Source of the DNA: Amycolatopsis taiwanensis DSM 45107
GTDB lineage: Bacteria > Actinomycetota > Actinomycetes > Mycobacteriales > Pseudonocardiaceae
Length of the DNA stretch: 64,000 bases
Reading direction: 5' to 3'
Assembly: GCF_000519205.1 (NCBI RefSeq)
Contig: NZ_JAFB01000013.1
Coordinates: 62,001-126,000 of the forward strand
In this document: positions 24,699 through 33,389 of the stretch, in pieces
Layout of the letters: the number at the start of each line of letters is the position of its first letter
Position numbering within the stretch: the first letter of the stretch is position 1
Program-made: the position numbers and the translations under genes
Notes under the pieces: model-generated
The model's input: only the letters and a program-made list of their open reading frames with translations
Told to the model about the DNA's origin: nothing
Database searches by the model: none

Positions 24699-25866
24699 AA
24701 CGATCGAAACCAGTGTCAGCGCTGAGACCAGCGACGCCGTATCGGGTGCGGAGATCCAGCTGGAGCACGTGACCAAGCGCTATCCAGGGTCGCGGGAAGC
24801 CGCGGTGGACGACGTCACGATGACGATCCCCGCCGGCAAGATCGTGATCCTGGTCGGCCCGTCCGGCTGCGGCAAGACCACCACGATGCGGATGATCAAC
24901 CGGCTGATCGAGCCCACGTCCGGCCGGATCACCATCGACGGCGAGGACACCCGCCGGCTCAACTCCGACCTGCTGCGGCGCAAGATCGGCTACTCGATCC
25001 AGCAGGCCGGGCTGTTCCCGCACTTCACGGTCGCGCAGAACATCGCGGTGGTGCCCGGGCTGCTGGGCTGGGACCACAAGCGCATCGACGAGCGGGTCGA
25101 GGAGATGCTGGACCTGGTCGGCCTCGACCCGAAGCTCTTCCACGACCGCTATCCCCGCCAGCTCTCCGGCGGGCAGCAGCAACGCGTCGGGGTCGCGCGG
25201 GCGCTCGCCGCCGACCCGCCGGTCCTGCTGATGGACGAGCCGTTCGGCGCGGTCGACCCGATCACCCGCGGAAACCTGCAGGATGAGTTGCTGCGCCTGC
25301 AAAGCGAGCTGCACAAGACGATCGTGTTCGTCACGCACGACTTCGACGAGGCGGTCAAGCTCGGCGACAAGATCGCGGTGCTCGGCGACAAGTCGTCGAT
25401 CCTCCAGTACGACACGCCCGAGTCGATCCTGGCCAATCCCGCCGACGACACGGTGGCCGGCTTCGTGGGCGCCGGCGCGTCGCTCAAGCAGCTCACGCTG
25501 CTGCGGGTGCGGGACGTCGAACTCAGGACCGACGCGGTGACCGCGCACCTCGGGGAATCGCCCGCCGAGGTCAGCCAGCGGCTGAGCGAGGCGCGGGGAA
25601 ACTACGCGCTGGTGCTCGACCACCGCAACCGTCCCCTCCGCTGGGTCCACCAGCGCAACCTCCGCACCGCGACCTCGCTCGAAACGGCGGGTAAGCCGCT
25701 CGGCGACCTGGTCAGCCTGCAGTCGACCCTGCAGGACGCGCTCGAGGCGATGCTCGTGGAGGGCGGAGCCGTGCCGGTGACCGGGCCGCGCGGCGAGTAC
25801 GCCGGCATGATCGAGTTGGACACCGTGATGGCGACGGTGCAGCGGTTGCGCGAGGAGCACGCCTGA
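24691..25866 (+). CDS. Glycine betaine/choline-type ABC ATPase with CBS domain
   Basis: A 391-residue ATPase of the OpuA/OpuC/ProV family. Walker A GPSGCGKTT is at 56-64, signature [10 protein letters not shown] at about 155, and Walker B LLMDEP after it; the switch His is in FVTHDF. The C-terminal 120 residues form a CBS-like domain (GNYALVLDHRNRPLRW) that in OpuA senses ionic strength. It starts at GTG 24691 with GAGGGGTGC upstream; the stop overlaps the ATG of the second permease (TGATG). Confidence 0.94.
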   Translation: MSETIETSVSAETSDAVSGAEIQLEHVTKRYPGSREAAVDDVTMTIPAGKIVILVGPSGCGKTTTMRMINRLIEPTSGRITIDGEDTRRLNSDLLRRKIGYSIQQAGLFPHFTVAQNIAVVPGLLGWDHKRIDERVEEMLDLVGLDPKLFHDRYPRQLSGGQQQRVGVARALAADPPVLLMDEPFGAVDPITRGNLQDELLRLQSELHKTIVFVTHDFDEAVKLGDKIAVLGDKSSILQYDTPESILANPADDTVAGFVGAGASLKQLTLLRVRDVELRTDAVTAHLGESPAEVSQRLSEARGNYALVLDHRNRPLRWVHQRNLRTATSLETAGKPLGDLVSLQSTLQDALEAMLVEGGAVPVTGPRGEYAGMIELDTVMATVQRLREEHA

Positions 25867-26657
25867 TGAGCACCGCTGCAGAGCAGAGCGCGATCGCGCC
25901 CGGCCTCTCCACCGGATCCGGCCAGCGCCGCGCCGACCGGGCCAGGTTGCTCGGCCAGCCGGTGGCCGTGGTCATCCTCGTCGGCGGCGTGCTGACCTGG
26001 GCCTTGACCAGGGCAAATGACGCGACCGAGGCAGAGACCCTGAACTGGCCGACGCTGCTGGCCAGCACCTGGGAACACGTGGTGATCACCATCGCGGTGG
26101 CCGCGATCGTGGTCGCCGTCGCCGTGCCGCTCGGGATGATGCTCACCCGGCGCTGGGCCCGGCCGGCCGCGCCGGTGTTCCTGATCATCGCGAACATCGG
26201 CCAGGCCGCGCCCGCGCTCGGCATGATCGTGCTGTTCTTCCTGTGGACCGAATGGTCGGGCCTCTGGTGCGCGGTGCTGCCGATCGCCTTCTATTCGCTG
26301 CTACCGGTGTTGCGGAACACGATCGTCGGCATCAACGCGGTCGACCCGGCGCTCATCGACGCCGGCCGCGGGATCGGGATGTCGTCGACCGGCGTGCTGT
26401 TCCGCGTCGAGCTGCCGTTGGCCGTGCCGATGATCCTGGCCGGGCTGCGCACGTCGCTCGTGCTGGCGGTGGGGACCGCGACGCTGGCGTTCTTCGTCGA
26501 CGGCGGCGGGCTCGGCTCGCTCATCGACACTGGTTACAAGCTCAACCGGGTGCCCGTGCTGGTGACCGGCGCCGTGCTCGCGGTCGGGCTCGCGCTGCTG
26601 ATCGACTGGGTGGGGGCGCTGCTGGAGAAGGTCTTCGGGCCGAGGGGACTGCGATGA
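25866..26657 (+). CDS. Glycine betaine/choline-type ABC permease (second)
   Basis: A 263-residue permease with about six membrane segments, starting with a membrane span after a 30-residue cytoplasmic leader. The EAA loop is ARGIGMSS..LFRVELPLAVPMIL in shape. It begins at ATG 25866 within the ATPase stop and ends with ATGA shared with the binding protein. It is similar to the first permease (for example VLRNTIVGINAVDPAL versus VRNTIVGLNGVDPAV), so the pair arose by duplication and probably forms a heterodimer. Confidence 0.92.
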   Translation: MSTAAEQSAIAPGLSTGSGQRRADRARLLGQPVAVVILVGGVLTWALTRANDATEAETLNWPTLLASTWEHVVITIAVAAIVVAVAVPLGMMLTRRWARPAAPVFLIIANIGQAAPALGMIVLFFLWTEWSGLWCAVLPIAFYSLLPVLRNTIVGINAVDPALIDAGRGIGMSSTGVLFRVELPLAVPMILAGLRTSLVLAVGTATLAFFVDGGGLGSLIDTGYKLNRVPVLVTGAVLAVGLALLIDWVGALLEKVFGPRGLR

Positions 26658-27613
26658 GGAAACTTCTGGTGACGGTCATGGCGGCGGTGCTGGGCACCTC
26701 CCTGACCGCGTGCGGGCTGAACGTCAACGCCGCGCTGCCCTACGACGTGAAGCCGGGTTCGATCCGTCCGGTGCCGAGCCTGGAAGGGGTGCCCGTGACG
26801 GTGGGGTCGAAGGACTTCACCGAGAACATCATCCTCGGCTACATGGCCGAGTTGGCGCTTTCCGCGGCGGGCGCGAAGGTCACGGACCTGACCAACATCA
26901 ACGGGTCGAACAGCGCGCGGCAGGCGCTGGTGGCCGGGCAGACGGACGTCAGCTGGGACTACACCGGCACCGCCTGGCTTTCGTATTTCGGCCACGACAA
27001 GCCGATTCCGGAAGAACATGCGCAGTTCGACGCCGTCCGGAACGAGGACCTCAAGGAGAACGGGGTCGACTGGCTCGACTACTCGCCGGTCAACGACACC
27101 TACGCCTTCGCGACCACGCAAGCGTATGCACAGGCCCACAACCTGCGGTCCAATTCGGACATGACCAACTTCCTGAAGCAGCACCCGGAGGAAGCGGTGT
27201 TCTGCCTGGAGACGGAGTTCTCCTCCCGGCAGGACGGCTTCCCCGGGGTGCAGAAGGAATACGGCTTCCCGGCCACGACGGTGAAGACGTTCGGCACCGG
27301 CGCGATCTACGCGGCCGTCGCGAACGGCACGTGCAACTTCGGCGAGGTCTTCACCACCGACGGCCGGATCGGCGGCCTGCACCTGCGCGTGCTGAACGAC
27401 GACAAGCAGTTCTTCCCGCAGTACAACGCCTCGGTGATGGTCAAGAAGGCGTTCCTGGACCAGCATCCGGCGCTGGCCGACGTGCTGGTGCCGGTGGGCA
27501 AGGCGCTGGACAACGACCAGATGGTCGAGCTGTGCAAGCAGGTCGACGTCGACGGCAAGGACGCCGGAGAAGTGGCCCGCGACTGGATGATCTCCAAGGG
27601 GTTCATTTCCTGA
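26654..27613 (+). CDS. Glycine betaine/choline-type substrate-binding lipoprotein (OpuAC/OsmF family)
   Basis: A 319-residue lipoprotein of the quaternary-amine binding family. Residues 1-19 are a lipoprotein signal with Cys20 in LTAC. The family start VTVGSKDFTENIILGYM is clear, followed by NINGSNSARQALVAGQTDVSWDYTGT, cut short by me here. It ends KGFIS, as in many relatives. ATG 26654 overlaps the second permease's stop. Ligand could be glycine betaine, choline, carnitine or a related compound; aromatic cage residues cannot be assigned without alignment. Confidence 0.93.
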   Translation: MRKLLVTVMAAVLGTSLTACGLNVNAALPYDVKPGSIRPVPSLEGVPVTVGSKDFTENIILGYMAELALSAAGAKVTDLTNINGSNSARQALVAGQTDVSWDYTGTAWLSYFGHDKPIPEEHAQFDAVRNEDLKENGVDWLDYSPVNDTYAFATTQAYAQAHNLRSNSDMTNFLKQHPEEAVFCLETEFSSRQDGFPGVQKEYGFPATTVKTFGTGAIYAAVANGTCNFGEVFTTDGRIGGLHLRVLNDDKQFFPQYNASVMVKKAFLDQHPALADVLVPVGKALDNDQMVELCKQVDVDGKDAGEVARDWMISKGFIS

Positions 27614-27651
27614 AGTGGCTTGGGTAGCGGTGCAAGTGGACGGCCCACCGC

Positions 27652-27669
27652 AAGCGGCTGACGCCGCTT
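27652..27669 (+). terminator. Inverted repeat after the betaine operon
   Basis: AAGCGGC and GCCGCTT with a TGAC loop form a perfect 7-bp hairpin 38 bp after the binding-protein stop, followed by ATAAAG and no T-run, as usual for high-GC actinobacteria. It may also serve the convergent gene at 27701. Confidence 0.5.
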
Positions 27670-27700
27670 ATAAAGAGACGCTTCTGGCGGGCGGGATGCG

Positions 27701-28156
27701 CTAGAGGCCCAGGCGGCGCAGGACCTGGTTTTCGAGGCGTTCGAGTTCCGCGCCGACCGCCTGGTGCGCGGCCCGGCGGCGGGAGGCGGGCATCCGTTCG
27801 GCCGCGTGCACGGCCGCGGTCAGCTGCTCCAGCGTGGCCTGCGACTCCGTCGCGAACTCGGTGTCTTCCCTGGTCGCCTTCGTGGACTTCTGCAACTCCG
27901 CGAGCGCCGCGGAAATGCCGGCGATGCGCGCCAGCAGGCCGGCGCCGCGGCCGGTGAACTCGGGCAGCGCCTCGACCGGAACACCGAGCCGGCGCGCCTG
28001 GTAGCGGTCGTAGGCCTCGCGCACCGCGCCCGCCGCCTTGACCGCCAACGGTGCCACCGCGGGAGCCACGGCCGGGATCACGATCTTGGCCACCGCGACG
28101 GCGTTGCGGGCCTTCTTCGGCGTCAGCCCCTTTTCGTCCGCCTTCTTCCTCGCCAT
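27701..28156 (-). CDS. Hypothetical helical protein, DUF6474-like
   Basis: A 151-residue protein, basic N-terminus (MARKKADEKGLTPKKARNAV), a hydrophobic Ala/Val/Pro stretch (residues 20-45), then coiled-coil-like helices to the end. It could be membrane-associated through the hydrophobic segment. I recall similar actinobacterial proteins grouped as DUF6474 but cannot check that. It is convergent with the betaine operon and divergent from the nuclease gene. Confidence 0.7.
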   Translation of the reverse strand: MARKKADEKGLTPKKARNAVAVAKIVIPAVAPAVAPLAVKAAGAVREAYDRYQARRLGVPVEALPEFTGRGAGLLARIAGISAALAELQKSTKATREDTEFATESQATLEQLTAAVHAAERMPASRRRAAHQAVGAELERLENQVLRRLGL

Positions 28157-28246
28157 GAGTAGAACTTACTGGGCCGGGTGACCGCGAGCACGCCGACGGG
28201 TCTGGGACACAGCTGCGGACTTTCCGTCAGAGGGTGCTTCTAAAGT

Positions 28247-29902
28247 ATGAGCATGGACCCAGAGGTGCTGCTTGACGCGGGCGCGGTGAGCCGTTGCCGC
28301 CGTCGGGTGCATCTCGATCACGATCCGGAGATGCGCGAGACGGCGCTCGCGCCCCCCGACCCGGCCGCGGAGCTGCGGATCGCCGACGCCGCGGCCCATC
28401 GCGAGACGATCCGGCAACGGCTGGCCGGCGCGTTGTCGGATGCGACCGGGGACGGCCCGGGCTGGGTCAACGTCCCCGCCGACCTGCCGCCCGCCGACCG
28501 GGCCCGGCTCACCGAACAGGCGCTGGCGGACGGTGCCTCCCACGTCTGGGGCGGCGTGCTGCCGGTGGACCACGCCGGGCACCGGCGCGGTGGCGCCGAA
28601 CTGCTGGTCCGCACGGAGCACGGCTACCTGCCGGTGCTCGTGGTGCGGCACCGGATCACCGATCCGGGCACGGGCGCGCTCACCACGGACCCGCTGGACC
28701 TCGACCCGGCGCACGCGGTCGTCGACCAGACCCGCAAGGTCCGCTCGCACGCGCGTGACCAGTTCCGGCTGGCCCACGTGTACCGGATGCTGCAGCCGCT
28801 GGGCCTGGCCGCCCCGGCGGCCATGGGCGGCGTGATCGGGCTGGACGCGGACGTGGTGCTCTGGTACGACCTGGCAGCGCCGAACTGGCCGGGCGGCCGC
28901 ACCGCACTGGACGAGTACGACGCGCGGTTCGAAGACCGGCTGGCCGTCGCGCACTCCGCCGCGACCGGCGGGCCCGCGCTCGCCGAGCCGTCGCGGGTCC
29001 TGGAGTGCCGTTACTGCCCGTGGTGGCCGACCTGCGAGGCGGAGCTGACCGCGTCGCGGGACGTGAGCCTGGTGATCCGCGGTGACGACGCGGTCGAACT
29101 GCGCCGCGCCGGAATATCCACTGTGGACAAGCTGGCCGCGCTCGATCCGGCCGACGCGCCGCCGATCCCGTGGCAGCCGGGCGTGTTCCTCGACGCGGTC
29201 GCGCTGGCCCGCGCGTGGCAGGCGAACCTGTCCGTGGTGCGCAAGGTGCCCGACGTGGGAGTGCCGCGCGCCGACGTCGAGGTAGACGTGGACATGGAAA
29301 GTTTCGGCGAGTCCGGCGCGTATCTGTGGGGTTGCCTGCTGTCGGGCGCGGATATCGGGATGGAGCGGGGCTACCGCTCGTTCGTCACCTGGGATCCCCT
29401 GCCCACCGCGGACGAGGCGCGCTCGTTCGCCGAGTTCTGGGCCTGGTTGAGCGAAGTTCGCGCCCGCGCCGCCGCAGCCGGGCTGACCTTCCGCGCCTAC
29501 TGCTACAACGCGATGGCGGAGAACCGCTGGCTGTTCGGCTCCGCCGCACGGTTCGCCGATCTCGTGGGCGTGCCCAGCCGCGCGGAGATCCGGTCCTTTG
29601 TGGACTCCGAGCAGTGGGTGGATCTCTTCCGCAGCGTCTCCGACCAGTTCCTGTGCACCCGCGGCAAGGGCCTGAAGGTGGTCGCGCCGGTCGCCGGGTT
29701 CACCTGGCGTGATCCGGAAGCCGGTGGCGAGGCGTCGATGCGCTGGTACCGCGCGGCGGTCGGCCTGGACGGTCAGGTGCCGGAGGTGGCCCAGCGTGAG
29801 CGCCTCCTCCGCTACAACGAGGACGACGTGCGCGCTACCCGTGCCCTGCGGGTGTGGATGTCCGGCCCGGCCAACGCCATCCCGTACCTTGGCGACCTCT
29901 GA
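28247..29902 (+). CDS. TM0106 family RecB-like nuclease
   Basis: A 551-residue protein with two parts. The N-terminal half is a RecB-like PD-(D/E)XK module with a four-cysteine-like end (LECRYCPWWPTCEAEL), which in the AddB/Cas4-type nucleases binds an Fe-S cluster. The C-terminal half is a YprB-like RNase H-fold domain beginning DVEVDVDMESF and containing the acidic NEDDVRAT end. Single-strand processing in repair is the usual guess for this family; no CRISPR genes are present. ATG 28253 is an alternative start two codons in. Confidence 0.85.
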   Translation: MSMDPEVLLDAGAVSRCRRRVHLDHDPEMRETALAPPDPAAELRIADAAAHRETIRQRLAGALSDATGDGPGWVNVPADLPPADRARLTEQALADGASHVWGGVLPVDHAGHRRGGAELLVRTEHGYLPVLVVRHRITDPGTGALTTDPLDLDPAHAVVDQTRKVRSHARDQFRLAHVYRMLQPLGLAAPAAMGGVIGLDADVVLWYDLAAPNWPGGRTALDEYDARFEDRLAVAHSAATGGPALAEPSRVLECRYCPWWPTCEAELTASRDVSLVIRGDDAVELRRAGISTVDKLAALDPADAPPIPWQPGVFLDAVALARAWQANLSVVRKVPDVGVPRADVEVDVDMESFGESGAYLWGCLLSGADIGMERGYRSFVTWDPLPTADEARSFAEFWAWLSEVRARAAAAGLTFRAYCYNAMAENRWLFGSAARFADLVGVPSRAEIRSFVDSEQWVDLFRSVSDQFLCTRGKGLKVVAPVAGFTWRDPEAGGEASMRWYRAAVGLDGQVPEVAQRERLLRYNEDDVRATRALRVWMSGPANAIPYLGDL

Positions 29903-29911
29903 GCAACTGCC

Positions 29912-30115
29912 TCAGCGATAGATCTCGCGCCGGTGGACGACCGCGACGACGAGCACGACCAGCACCCGGTCGCGGATCTCGTAGACGACGCGGTAATCAC
30001 CGGTGCGCACCCGCCATTCGCCCTCGCCGCCGGCGAGCTTCTTCGCTCCGGCGGGGCGAGGATCATCGGCCAGTAGTTCGATCGCCGCGCAACCAGCGGG
30101 AACGTCCCGCTGCGT
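29912..30115 (-). pseudogene. Truncated RelE/ParE toxin gene
   Basis: The minus strand encodes about 67 residues with a typical RelE C-terminal half: LLADDPRPAGAKKLAG, then EWRVRTGDYRVVYEI, then VVHRREIYR before TGA at 29914-29912. There is no start codon in frame; the upstream part runs into the stop and coding end of the SDR gene. About 25 to 30 N-terminal residues are missing, and there is no antitoxin gene next to it. It is a relic. Confidence 0.7.
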
Positions 30116-30873
30116 CAGCGAGGGGCCATGCGGAGTGCGCCGTCGAGGCGGATGACCTCGCCGTTGAGGTAGTCGTGCTCGACGATGTCGACGGCGAGCT
30201 GGGCGTACTCGTCCGGGCGGCCCAGCCGCTTCGGGAACGGAACGCCCGCCGCGAGCCCGGCCCGGAACTCCTCGCTGATCGTGGCCAGCATCGGGGTGTC
30301 GATGATCCCGGGCGCGATGGTGACCACCCGGATGCCCTGCGAGGCGAGATCCCGTGCGGCCGGCAGGGTCAGCCCGACCACGCCGCCCTTGGACGCTGAG
30401 TAGGCCACCTGTCCGATCTGCCCGTCGAAGGCCGCCACCGAGGCAGTGTTGATCACCACGCCGCGGGCGTCGTCGGCCAGTGGATCGGTCTTCGCGATCG
30501 CCTCCGCGGCCAGCGTGAGCACGTTGAAGGTGCCGACCAGGTTGATCTCGACGACCTTGCGGAACAGGTCGAGGTCGTGGCGGCCCCGCTTGGACAGGAT
30601 CCGCGCGGACGGTCCGATGCCCGCGCAGTTCACCACGACGCGCAGCGGCACGCCCGTGCTGGCGGCCTGGTCGACGGCCGAGGCCACCTGTTCAGGGTCG
30701 GTCACGTCGGCTTCGACGTAGGTCACGCCGGATACCTGCGGAGCCTTCCCGATGGCCGCCGCGAGGTCGACAGCGAACACCCGCGCACCCTTCGCGGCGA
30801 GCGCTTGTGCCGTCGCTGCGCCCAATCCCGAGGCGCCACCGGTGACGATCGCCGCAGTGTCCGTGATCCGCAT
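30115..30873 (-). CDS. SDR, 3-hydroxyacyl-CoA dehydrogenase type-2-like
   Basis: A 252-residue SDR. Nucleotide loop TGGASGLG, NCAGIG, active serine in NTASVAAFDG, YSASKGG with catalytic Tyr/Lys, and the C-terminal NGEVIRLDGALRMAP are typical of the HSD17B10-like group that oxidises 3-hydroxyacyl-CoA, including 2-methyl-3-hydroxybutyryl-CoA in isoleucine breakdown. GAAGGGG upstream of ATG 30873 fixes the start. It stands alone in this direction with dispersed repeat copy 2 upstream. Confidence 0.9.
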   Translation of the reverse strand: MRITDTAAIVTGGASGLGAATAQALAAKGARVFAVDLAAAIGKAPQVSGVTYVEADVTDPEQVASAVDQAASTGVPLRVVVNCAGIGPSARILSKRGRHDLDLFRKVVEINLVGTFNVLTLAAEAIAKTDPLADDARGVVINTASVAAFDGQIGQVAYSASKGGVVGLTLPAARDLASQGIRVVTIAPGIIDTPMLATISEEFRAGLAAGVPFPKRLGRPDEYAQLAVDIVEHDYLNGEVIRLDGALRMAPR

Positions 30874-30900
30874 TCCGACCCCTTCTCCGCAGTGTTACTT

Positions 30901-30971
30901 CAGAACGTGTGCGGGTAGCCAGGCCGTGGCATCCATTGTCGGCTGCCGGTAGACGGCGATGGCGGTCTGCC
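30901..30971. repeat. Dispersed intergenic repeat, copy 2
   Basis: Starts CAGAACGTGTGCGGGTAGCC and shares CAGGCCGTGGCATCC, TTGTCGGC and GGCGGTCTGCC with copies 1, 3 and 4. It lies between the SDR start and the end of the MFS gene. Confidence 0.65.
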
Positions 30972-31028
30972 GCTCGAACCACAGGTTAACGCTCGTTCGC
31001 ATGTTCGCCGGGTGTGCCCCATCACTGC

Positions 31029-32441
31029 TCAGGATCGCGGGTCGGGCAGGAAGTTGGCGGCCACGACGATGCCCGCGACCGTCACCGCCTGCACGCCGGT
31101 GACCAGCACGAGGGCGTACTCCACGTCGCCGCCGGCGGACAGCGTGGTGAACAGCGTGCCGAGAACCGCGACGCCGAGCGCCAGGCAGGTCTGCTGGGTG
31201 GTGGTCAGCACTCCACTGCCGACACCCGCGCTTTCGCTCGGCACCCGCGAAAGAACGACCCGGAAGATCGTCGGGCCGGTCAGGCCCTGGCCAAGCCCGG
31301 CCACCAGGGTGCCTGGCACGAGGTCGAGAACGTCCAGCCGGGGCCAGGCCGCCAGTACCGTGATGATCAGCACCAGCAGGCCGAGCAACTGCACGGCCGA
31401 GCCGAGGACCACGACCCGGTGACCGATCCGCGCGACCAGCCGGCTGCTGGCCAGCGAGGTCACCAGGAAGCCCAGCGCCAGCGGCGTGAGCGCGAACCCC
31501 GAGGAGAACGGGTCGAGGTGCAGCCCGTCCTGCAGGGTGAGCGCGTAGACGAACATGAAACCGCCGAAGCCGGTGAAGAAGGTGGCCCCGATGCTTAGGC
31601 CACGGCGCATGCTCGGCAGGCGCAGCACGGACATCGGCAGCAACGGCACACCGCCGTCGGCCTCCATCCGCCGTTCCACGGCGACGAACGCGGCCGCCGC
31701 GAAGGGGAACAGGCCCAGCAGCACCCAGCACCAGGCCGGCCAGCCCAGCGCCCGGCCTTCCAACAACGGGATCAGCAGGGTGAGCAGGGTGACGCCGAGC
31801 AGCGCGGTGCCCCGGCGGTCCACGCCCAGCGGGTGGTCGGAACTCGTCTCGGGCAGCGTTCGGCGCGCCAGAGCCCACCCGAGCACCCCGAGCGGCACGT
31901 TGACCAGGAAAATCGGCCGCCAGCCGCTGCCGGCGATGTCGGCGGACACCAGCACGCCGCCGAGCAACTGACCGATCACCATGGCAAGGCCGGCGGTCGC
32001 GCCGTAGTAGCCGAGGGTCCGCGAGCGATGTTCGCCGGAGGTGGTGGCCTGGATGATCGACAGCACCTGGGGCACGATCAGCGCGGCGGCCGCGCCCTGG
32101 GCGACCCGCGCGAGCACCAGTACGGTCACGTTCGGGGCCAGTCCGCAGATCAGCGAGGTCAGGGTGAACGCGGCGAGCCCGGTGCTGAACAGCCGCCGCC
32201 GGCCGAACGCGTCGCCCAGCCGTCCGCCCACGACCAGGAGCAGGGCGAAGGCGATGCCGTAACCGGCGACGACCCATTCGAGGGCGGCGGTCGAGGCGTG
32301 CAGGTCCGCGTTGATGGTGGGGAGCGCGACGTTGACGATGAACAGGTCGATGGGGGCCAGCGCGGCGCCGAGCAGCAAGGTCGCCAGACCGGCCGGTCTC
32401 AGCGTCGGCGGCACGGTCTCCAGTTCGGTGGTGATCGCCAT
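31029..32441 (-). CDS. DHA2-family MFS drug exporter (EmrB/QacA type)
   Basis: A 470-residue transporter with the family pattern APIDLFIVNVALPTI in the first span, the loop GRLGDAFGRRRLF and a GxLGxxxGxxxG-like motif C region. Length and hydrophobicity fit 13 to 14 membrane segments. I start at ATG 32441 (MAITTE); GTG 32447 and TTG 32450 are upstream alternatives. It is divergent from the XRE regulator at 32544, with two CTGGTA-type palindromes between them, so it is probably repressed by that regulator. Substrate unknown, probably a hydrophobic cation or antibiotic. Confidence 0.9.
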   Translation of the reverse strand: MAITTELETVPPTLRPAGLATLLLGAALAPIDLFIVNVALPTINADLHASTAALEWVVAGYGIAFALLLVVGGRLGDAFGRRRLFSTGLAAFTLTSLICGLAPNVTVLVLARVAQGAAAALIVPQVLSIIQATTSGEHRSRTLGYYGATAGLAMVIGQLLGGVLVSADIAGSGWRPIFLVNVPLGVLGWALARRTLPETSSDHPLGVDRRGTALLGVTLLTLLIPLLEGRALGWPAWCWVLLGLFPFAAAAFVAVERRMEADGGVPLLPMSVLRLPSMRRGLSIGATFFTGFGGFMFVYALTLQDGLHLDPFSSGFALTPLALGFLVTSLASSRLVARIGHRVVVLGSAVQLLGLLVLIITVLAAWPRLDVLDLVPGTLVAGLGQGLTGPTIFRVVLSRVPSESAGVGSGVLTTTQQTCLALGVAVLGTLFTTLSAGGDVEYALVLVTGVQAVTVAGIVVAANFLPDPRS

Positions 32442-32468
32442 GGACACCAAGATCCGCCGGTGCGGAAA

Positions 32469-32519
32469 CTGGTACCAGGAGTCTGCTTATCGGGGTATCA
32501 GCACTACCTGGTAACAGGT
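32469..32519. promoter_or_regulatory. Paired palindromes between MFS and XRE genes
   Basis: CTGGTACCAG at 32469-32478 is a perfect 10-bp palindrome and ACCTG-GTAA-CAGGT at 32506-32519 an inverted repeat with the same CTGGTA/CAG core, both in the 102-bp divergent gap. They are likely operators for the regulator at 32544. Confidence 0.5.
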
Positions 32520-32543
32520 TGGGGCCCGTGCGACAGTGGGCGA

Positions 32544-33389
32544 ATGACTGCCGCCGCGTCGAAGCCGAAGGACGCCATTCGCCGACGGGAGCTGGCCGCG
32601 TTCCTGCGCAGCCGCCGCGAGCGCATCACACCCGAGCAGGTCGGCCTGCCCAGCGGCGGGCGGCGGCGGACGCCGGGCCTGCGCCGGGAGGAGGTCGCGC
32701 AGCTGGCCGGGGTAGGGGTCACCTGGTACACGTGGCTGGAGCAGGGGCGTGACATCAACGCCTCCGCACAGGTGCTCGAGGCGGTCTCGGCCACGCTGCG
32801 GCTCGACCCGCACGAGCGCGCGCATCTGTTCACCCTCGCCGGGGTGCTCAAGCCCAAGGCGGAACAGGAGGGCACGGCGGTCTCGCCCGGCCTCAGGTCG
32901 ATCCTCACCAAGCTGGAGCCCTACCCGGCGGCCGTGCACAACGCCCGCACCGACATCCTCGCCTACAACCGCGTCTACGACTGGTTGTTCGACGTCAGCC
33001 GCCTTCCCTTCGAAGAGCGCAATGCGCTGCTGCAGTGCTTCACCAATCCGGAGTGGCAGGCACGCATCCAGAACTGGACGGACGGGGTCCCCCGGTCGGT
33101 GGCGCAGTTCCGTGCCTCAATGGCCGAGCACATCGGAGAGCCGAGCTGGAAGTCGCTGGTCAAGCGGCTGCGCCAGGAATCACCGGCGTTCGAGGTGCTG
33201 TGGCGTCGCCACGATGTGCAGCCGTTGAACAACCACACCAAGCGGTTCCTGCACCCCGAGGCCGGCCGGCTCTGCTTCGACTACACGCAACTGTGGCTCG
33301 GCCGGCGCTCAGACGTGCGGCTGACCACTTATACGCCGGCCGACGCCGAGACCGAGGCCAAGTTACTGGCCCGGTGGGGCCGCGGATGA
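32544..33389 (+). CDS. XRE-family regulator with MmyB-like ligand domain
   Basis: A 281-residue regulator. The HTH (about residues 15-75) is of the actinobacterial helix-turn-helix_31 type, with TPGLRREEVAQLAGVGVTWYTWLEQGR. The C-terminal 170 residues carry the MmyB-like PAS-related domain (LAYNRVYDWLF, EPSWKSLVKRL, FDYTQLWLG). Close relatives repress a divergent dehydrogenase or transporter gene and respond to small lipophilic ligands. The start ATG 32544 is 102 bp from the MFS start. Its last 27 bp overlap the end of the convergent TetR gene. Confidence 0.9.
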   Translation: MTAAASKPKDAIRRRELAAFLRSRRERITPEQVGLPSGGRRRTPGLRREEVAQLAGVGVTWYTWLEQGRDINASAQVLEAVSATLRLDPHERAHLFTLAGVLKPKAEQEGTAVSPGLRSILTKLEPYPAAVHNARTDILAYNRVYDWLFDVSRLPFEERNALLQCFTNPEWQARIQNWTDGVPRSVAQFRASMAEHIGEPSWKSLVKRLRQESPAFEVLWRRHDVQPLNNHTKRFLHPEAGRLCFDYTQLWLGRRSDVRLTTYTPADAETEAKLLARWGRG

